Origin: an uncultured Desulfobacca sp. | Lineage (GTDB): Bacteria > Desulfobacterota > Desulfobaccia > Desulfobaccales > Desulfobaccaceae | Direction of reading: 5' to 3' | Assembly: GCA_937958145.1 (NCBI GenBank) | Contig: CALGOE010000019.1 | Location: 1 to 8,423 of the forward strand | DNA: 8,423 nucleotides | In this document: positions 7,071 to 8,423 of the stretch, one piece after another | Layout of the letters: every line of letters starts with the position of its first letter | Position numbering within the stretch: position 1 is the stretch's first letter | The notes under the pieces: generated by a model | Databases searched by the model: none | Told to the model about the DNA's origin: nothing | The model's input: the letters and a program-made list of their open reading frames with translations, nothing else | Translations under genes and position numbers: made by a program

Positions 7071-7095
7071 AGCCTGCGGTCCTCGGCTGCAGGCT
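7071..7095 (+). promoter_or_regulatory. Leader hairpin upstream of the YkgJ-type gene
   Basis: AGCCTGC (7071-7077) pairs perfectly with GCAGGCT (7089-7095) around an 11-base loop. It would lie within a few bases of the predicted mRNA 5' end and ends about 16 bases before the AGGAG ribosome binding site (7112-7116). It could stabilise the 5' end. It is too small and simple to be called a riboswitch. Confidence 0.4.
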
Positions 7096-7124
7096 GAGCC
7101 TGAATATGTGCAGGAGTAACCTTT

Positions 7125-7913
7125 ATGAAGAGTATGAAAGACGTCAGGCCGATCCAGATGGGCCTGAACAGCCGCTTTAAATTCAAATGCTACCCCGGCA
7201 TCTCCTGTTTCACCGAGTGCTGCGGCCGCATTGACATCGCTCTCACCCCTTATGACATCATCCGCATCAAACACCGTCTGGGCCTGCGCTCTGATGAATT
7301 CTTGCGGACCTATACCCGCATGGAAATTGATGAAAAATCCGGGTTGCCCTTGGTCTATCTGCTCATGCCGGCCGAAAATAATCACAAATGTGCCTTCGTG
7401 ACCCCTGACGGCTGCACCATCTACTCGGATCGCCCCTGCGCCTGCCGCTATTATCCCATCGGCCAGGCGACGCTCCAGCGGGAAGAGGGGCTGGAGGGCA
7501 TTGAGGAATTTTATTTTCTGATCAAAGAACCGTATTGCCAGGGACATCTTGAAGATACCGAGTGGACTGTGGCATCCTGGCGGGTTGATCAGGAACCGGA
7601 TTTGTACGATGAGATGAACCGGGAGTGGAGGGCCATGATGTTGCGCCGGGACTCCAACGCCCGGCAGGCCATTGACGAGAAAAAGCAGAAACTTTTTTAT
7701 CTGGCGAGCTACGATCTGGACAATTTCCGCCGCTTCGTCTTTGAGAGCCGGTTTCTGGAGATTTTTGACGTTGACCGGGACACCCAGTCAGCCATCCGGG
7801 AAGATGACATCGCCCTCATGCAGTTTGCCTTCAACTATCTGAAATATCTTCTGGTTATTGAGCAGAGCATGCGGGTCAAGGAACAGGCCCAGCCCACCCA
7901 GCCGGCTGTTTAA
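7125..7913 (+). CDS. YkgJ-family cysteine-cluster protein (putative metal/Fe-S binding)
   Basis: 262-residue protein of the YkgJ type (CxxCxxCC family, annotated as zinc- or iron-chelating). No member function that I could assign here is established. The N-terminal third carries the signature: Cys22, Cys28 and Cys32-Cys33 in CYPGISCFTECCG, then ALTPYDIIRIKHRLGL, then Cys89, Cys97, Cys105 and Cys107 in the segment ending DRPCACRYYP. Eight cysteines could bind a metal or Fe-S cluster. The rest (about 115-262) is charged and mostly helical, without membrane segments or signal peptide, so it is probably cytoplasmic. AGGAG at 7112-7116 lies 8 bases before ATG 7125; an in-frame ATG at 7134 is less well spaced. 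It has its own promoter and is separated from qmoC by a terminator, so a role in sulfate reduction is not implied by operon membership. The family call is fairly sure, the function unknown. Confidence 0.85.
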   Translation: MKSMKDVRPIQMGLNSRFKFKCYPGISCFTECCGRIDIALTPYDIIRIKHRLGLRSDEFLRTYTRMEIDEKSGLPLVYLLMPAENNHKCAFVTPDGCTIYSDRPCACRYYPIGQATLQREEGLEGIEEFYFLIKEPYCQGHLEDTEWTVASWRVDQEPDLYDEMNREWRAMMLRRDSNARQAIDEKKQKLFYLASYDLDNFRRFVFESRFLEIFDVDRDTQSAIREDDIALMQFAFNYLKYLLVIEQSMRVKEQAQPTQPAV

Positions 7914-7929
7914 AGGCAACTTCTTTTGG

Positions 7930-7981
7930 GGCAGGCCGGTCGGAGCTGCGGAGAGTTCACCCTGGCCTGCCGGCATCTTTT
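7930..7981 (+). terminator. Weak terminator candidate after the YkgJ-type gene
   Basis: GGCAGGCC (7930-7937) pairs with GGCCTGCC (7964-7971) across a 26-base loop, followed by GGCATCTTTTA. The stem is GC-rich but the loop is large and the T run short and set back, so termination is uncertain. Read-through into the downstream small gene is possible. Confidence 0.35.
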
Positions 7982-8008
7982 ACAAGCTGACTGGGGGGCC
8001 AGGCTGGA

Positions 8009-8037
8009 TTGACTTCGATCCGCTTCTGGGGTATGTA
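8009..8037 (+). promoter_or_regulatory. Weak promoter candidate before the DUF1640-like gene
   Basis: TTGACT (8009-8014, five of six) is followed after 17 bp by TATGTA (8032-8037, three of six). A better -10 match, TATAAG at 8036-8041, would give a spacer of 21 bp, too long. The start point would fall almost on the ribosome binding site. Treat it as a guess. Confidence 0.22.
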
Positions 8038-8055
8038 TAAGATGAGGGAATTCTT

Positions 8056-8088
8056 GTGAAAGCCATCGCCTTTGATACCCTGGAGTTT
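8056..8088 (+). repeat. Direct repeat shared by the two DUF1640-like gene starts
   Basis: The first 33 bases here recur at 8391-8423 with one substitution, 335 bases apart. The second copy runs off the window, so the true length of the repeat is unknown. It reflects gene duplication rather than a short regulatory repeat, because it begins at the start codon and stays in frame. Confidence 0.75.
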
Positions 8089-8337
8089 GTCAAACGGCTG
8101 CGGGCGGCCAACTTCAGCGAGGCCCAAGCCGAGGCCATGGTGGAGGCCATCGCCGCGGTGGTGACCGAGCAGTTGGCCACCAAGGGCGACATTGCTGAGC
8201 TGCGCCGGGAGCTCGGGGCCGAGATCGAATCAGTCCGCCGGGAAATCAAGGAAGCGGAATATCGTCTGACCATCCGGCTGGGCGGCATGCTGGCCGCGGC
8301 CATCGCCGTGGTGGCAGCTTTGGTGAAACTGCTCTAA
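8056..8337 (+). CDS. DUF1640/CCDC90-like small coiled-coil membrane protein
   Basis: 93-residue protein in three parts: an N-terminal segment with AIAFDTLEFVKRLRAA and SEAQAEAMVEAIA (about 3-36); a charged helical stretch with QLATKGDIAELRREL and IESVRREIKEAE (about 39-69) that should form a coiled coil; and a hydrophobic C-terminal helix (about 71-93) ending VAALVKLL. This layout is that of bacterial DUF1640 proteins, distantly related to mitochondrial CCDC90/MCUR1-type proteins. Their bacterial function is not established. The N-terminus probably faces the cytoplasm and the protein oligomerises through the coiled coil (inference). The start is GTG with GAGGG (8044-8048) 7 bases before it; no ATG start fits better. 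A second copy begins 53 bases after its stop. Confidence 0.8.
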   Translation: MKAIAFDTLEFVKRLRAANFSEAQAEAMVEAIAAVVTEQLATKGDIAELRRELGAEIESVRREIKEAEYRLTIRLGGMLAAAIAVVAALVKLL

Positions 8338-8390
8338 AACCTGAGCCGTTCATTGCTGAAGAATCTATGTTTTAGCGATAGAGGAGGTCA

Positions 8391-8423
8391 GTGAAAGCCA
8401 TCGCCTTTGATACCCTGGCGTTT
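8391..8423 (+). CDS. Second DUF1640-like gene, 3' part beyond the window
   Basis: Only 11 codons are visible, starting at GTG 8391. They match the start of the gene at 8056 in 32 of 33 bases. The single difference changes Glu10 (GAG) to Ala (GCG). GAGGAGGT (8381-8388) is a strong ribosome binding site, though only 2 bases from the GTG, which is close. The upstream 53-base gap differs from the region before the first copy, so the repeat starts at the GTG, not in the leader. Almost certainly a tandem paralogue; whether it is full length cannot be seen. Confidence 0.7.
   Translation, partial: MKAIAFDTLAF

Noticed and set aside
6528..7547. Antisense open frame of 339 codons spanning qmoC, the terminator and the YkgJ-type gene
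   Set aside because: It would overlap two well-supported genes, a terminator and a promoter; no domain is recognisable.
8338..8390. Possible hairpin between the two DUF1640-like genes
   Set aside because: Only about 6 pairs including a wobble around a large loop, and no T run; too weak to call.
1..8423. tRNA, rRNA, CRISPR arrays or transposase genes
   Set aside because: I saw no tRNA- or rRNA-like sequence, no regularly spaced repeats and no transposase-like protein; the only repeats are the palindrome and the DUF1640-like duplication.

Overview
This window is a piece of a dissimilatory sulfur-metabolism locus, most likely from a sulfate-reducing bacterium of the Desulfobacterota (the former sulfate-reducing Deltaproteobacteria). 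The evidence is the order aprA - qmoABC, the HdrA-like and MvhD-like parts of the Qmo proteins, and moderately GC-rich codon use with strong Shine-Dalgarno sites. The AprA sequence reads to me as closest to Syntrophobacter/Desulfobacca-type sulfate reducers, but that is an impression, not a search result. All real genes found lie on the + strand.

Region 1 (1-1955) is aprA, the FAD subunit of adenylylsulfate (APS) reductase. Its true 5' end cannot be settled: no in-frame start precedes the FAD-binding glycines, and the only well-placed ATG (position 17) is in another frame. Region 2 (1956-2277) has no gene. It holds a GC hairpin, a strong intrinsic terminator, a long MITE-like palindrome, a further hairpin and the qmoA ribosome binding site. 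Region 3 (2278-6836) is qmoA-qmoB-qmoC, a tightly spaced operon closed by a strong intrinsic terminator at 6863-6895. QmoABC is the membrane complex that links the menaquinone pool to APS reductase, so regions 1 and 3 together form the electron path for reduction of APS to sulfite and AMP.

Region 4 (6896-8423) is a separate accessory stretch. A good sigma-70 promoter (7031-7060), with an inverted repeat over its -35 box and a hairpin in its leader, drives a gene for a YkgJ-type cysteine-cluster protein. After it come a small coiled-coil plus membrane-anchor protein of the DUF1640/CCDC90-like type and the first 33 bases of a second, nearly identical copy of that gene, cut by the window end.

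Most of the window is well-known biology. The parts that deserve a second look are the tandem DUF1640-like genes, the palindromic element between aprA and qmoA, the frame conflict at the start of aprA, and the separately controlled YkgJ-type gene. I see no convincing evidence of a wholly new system.
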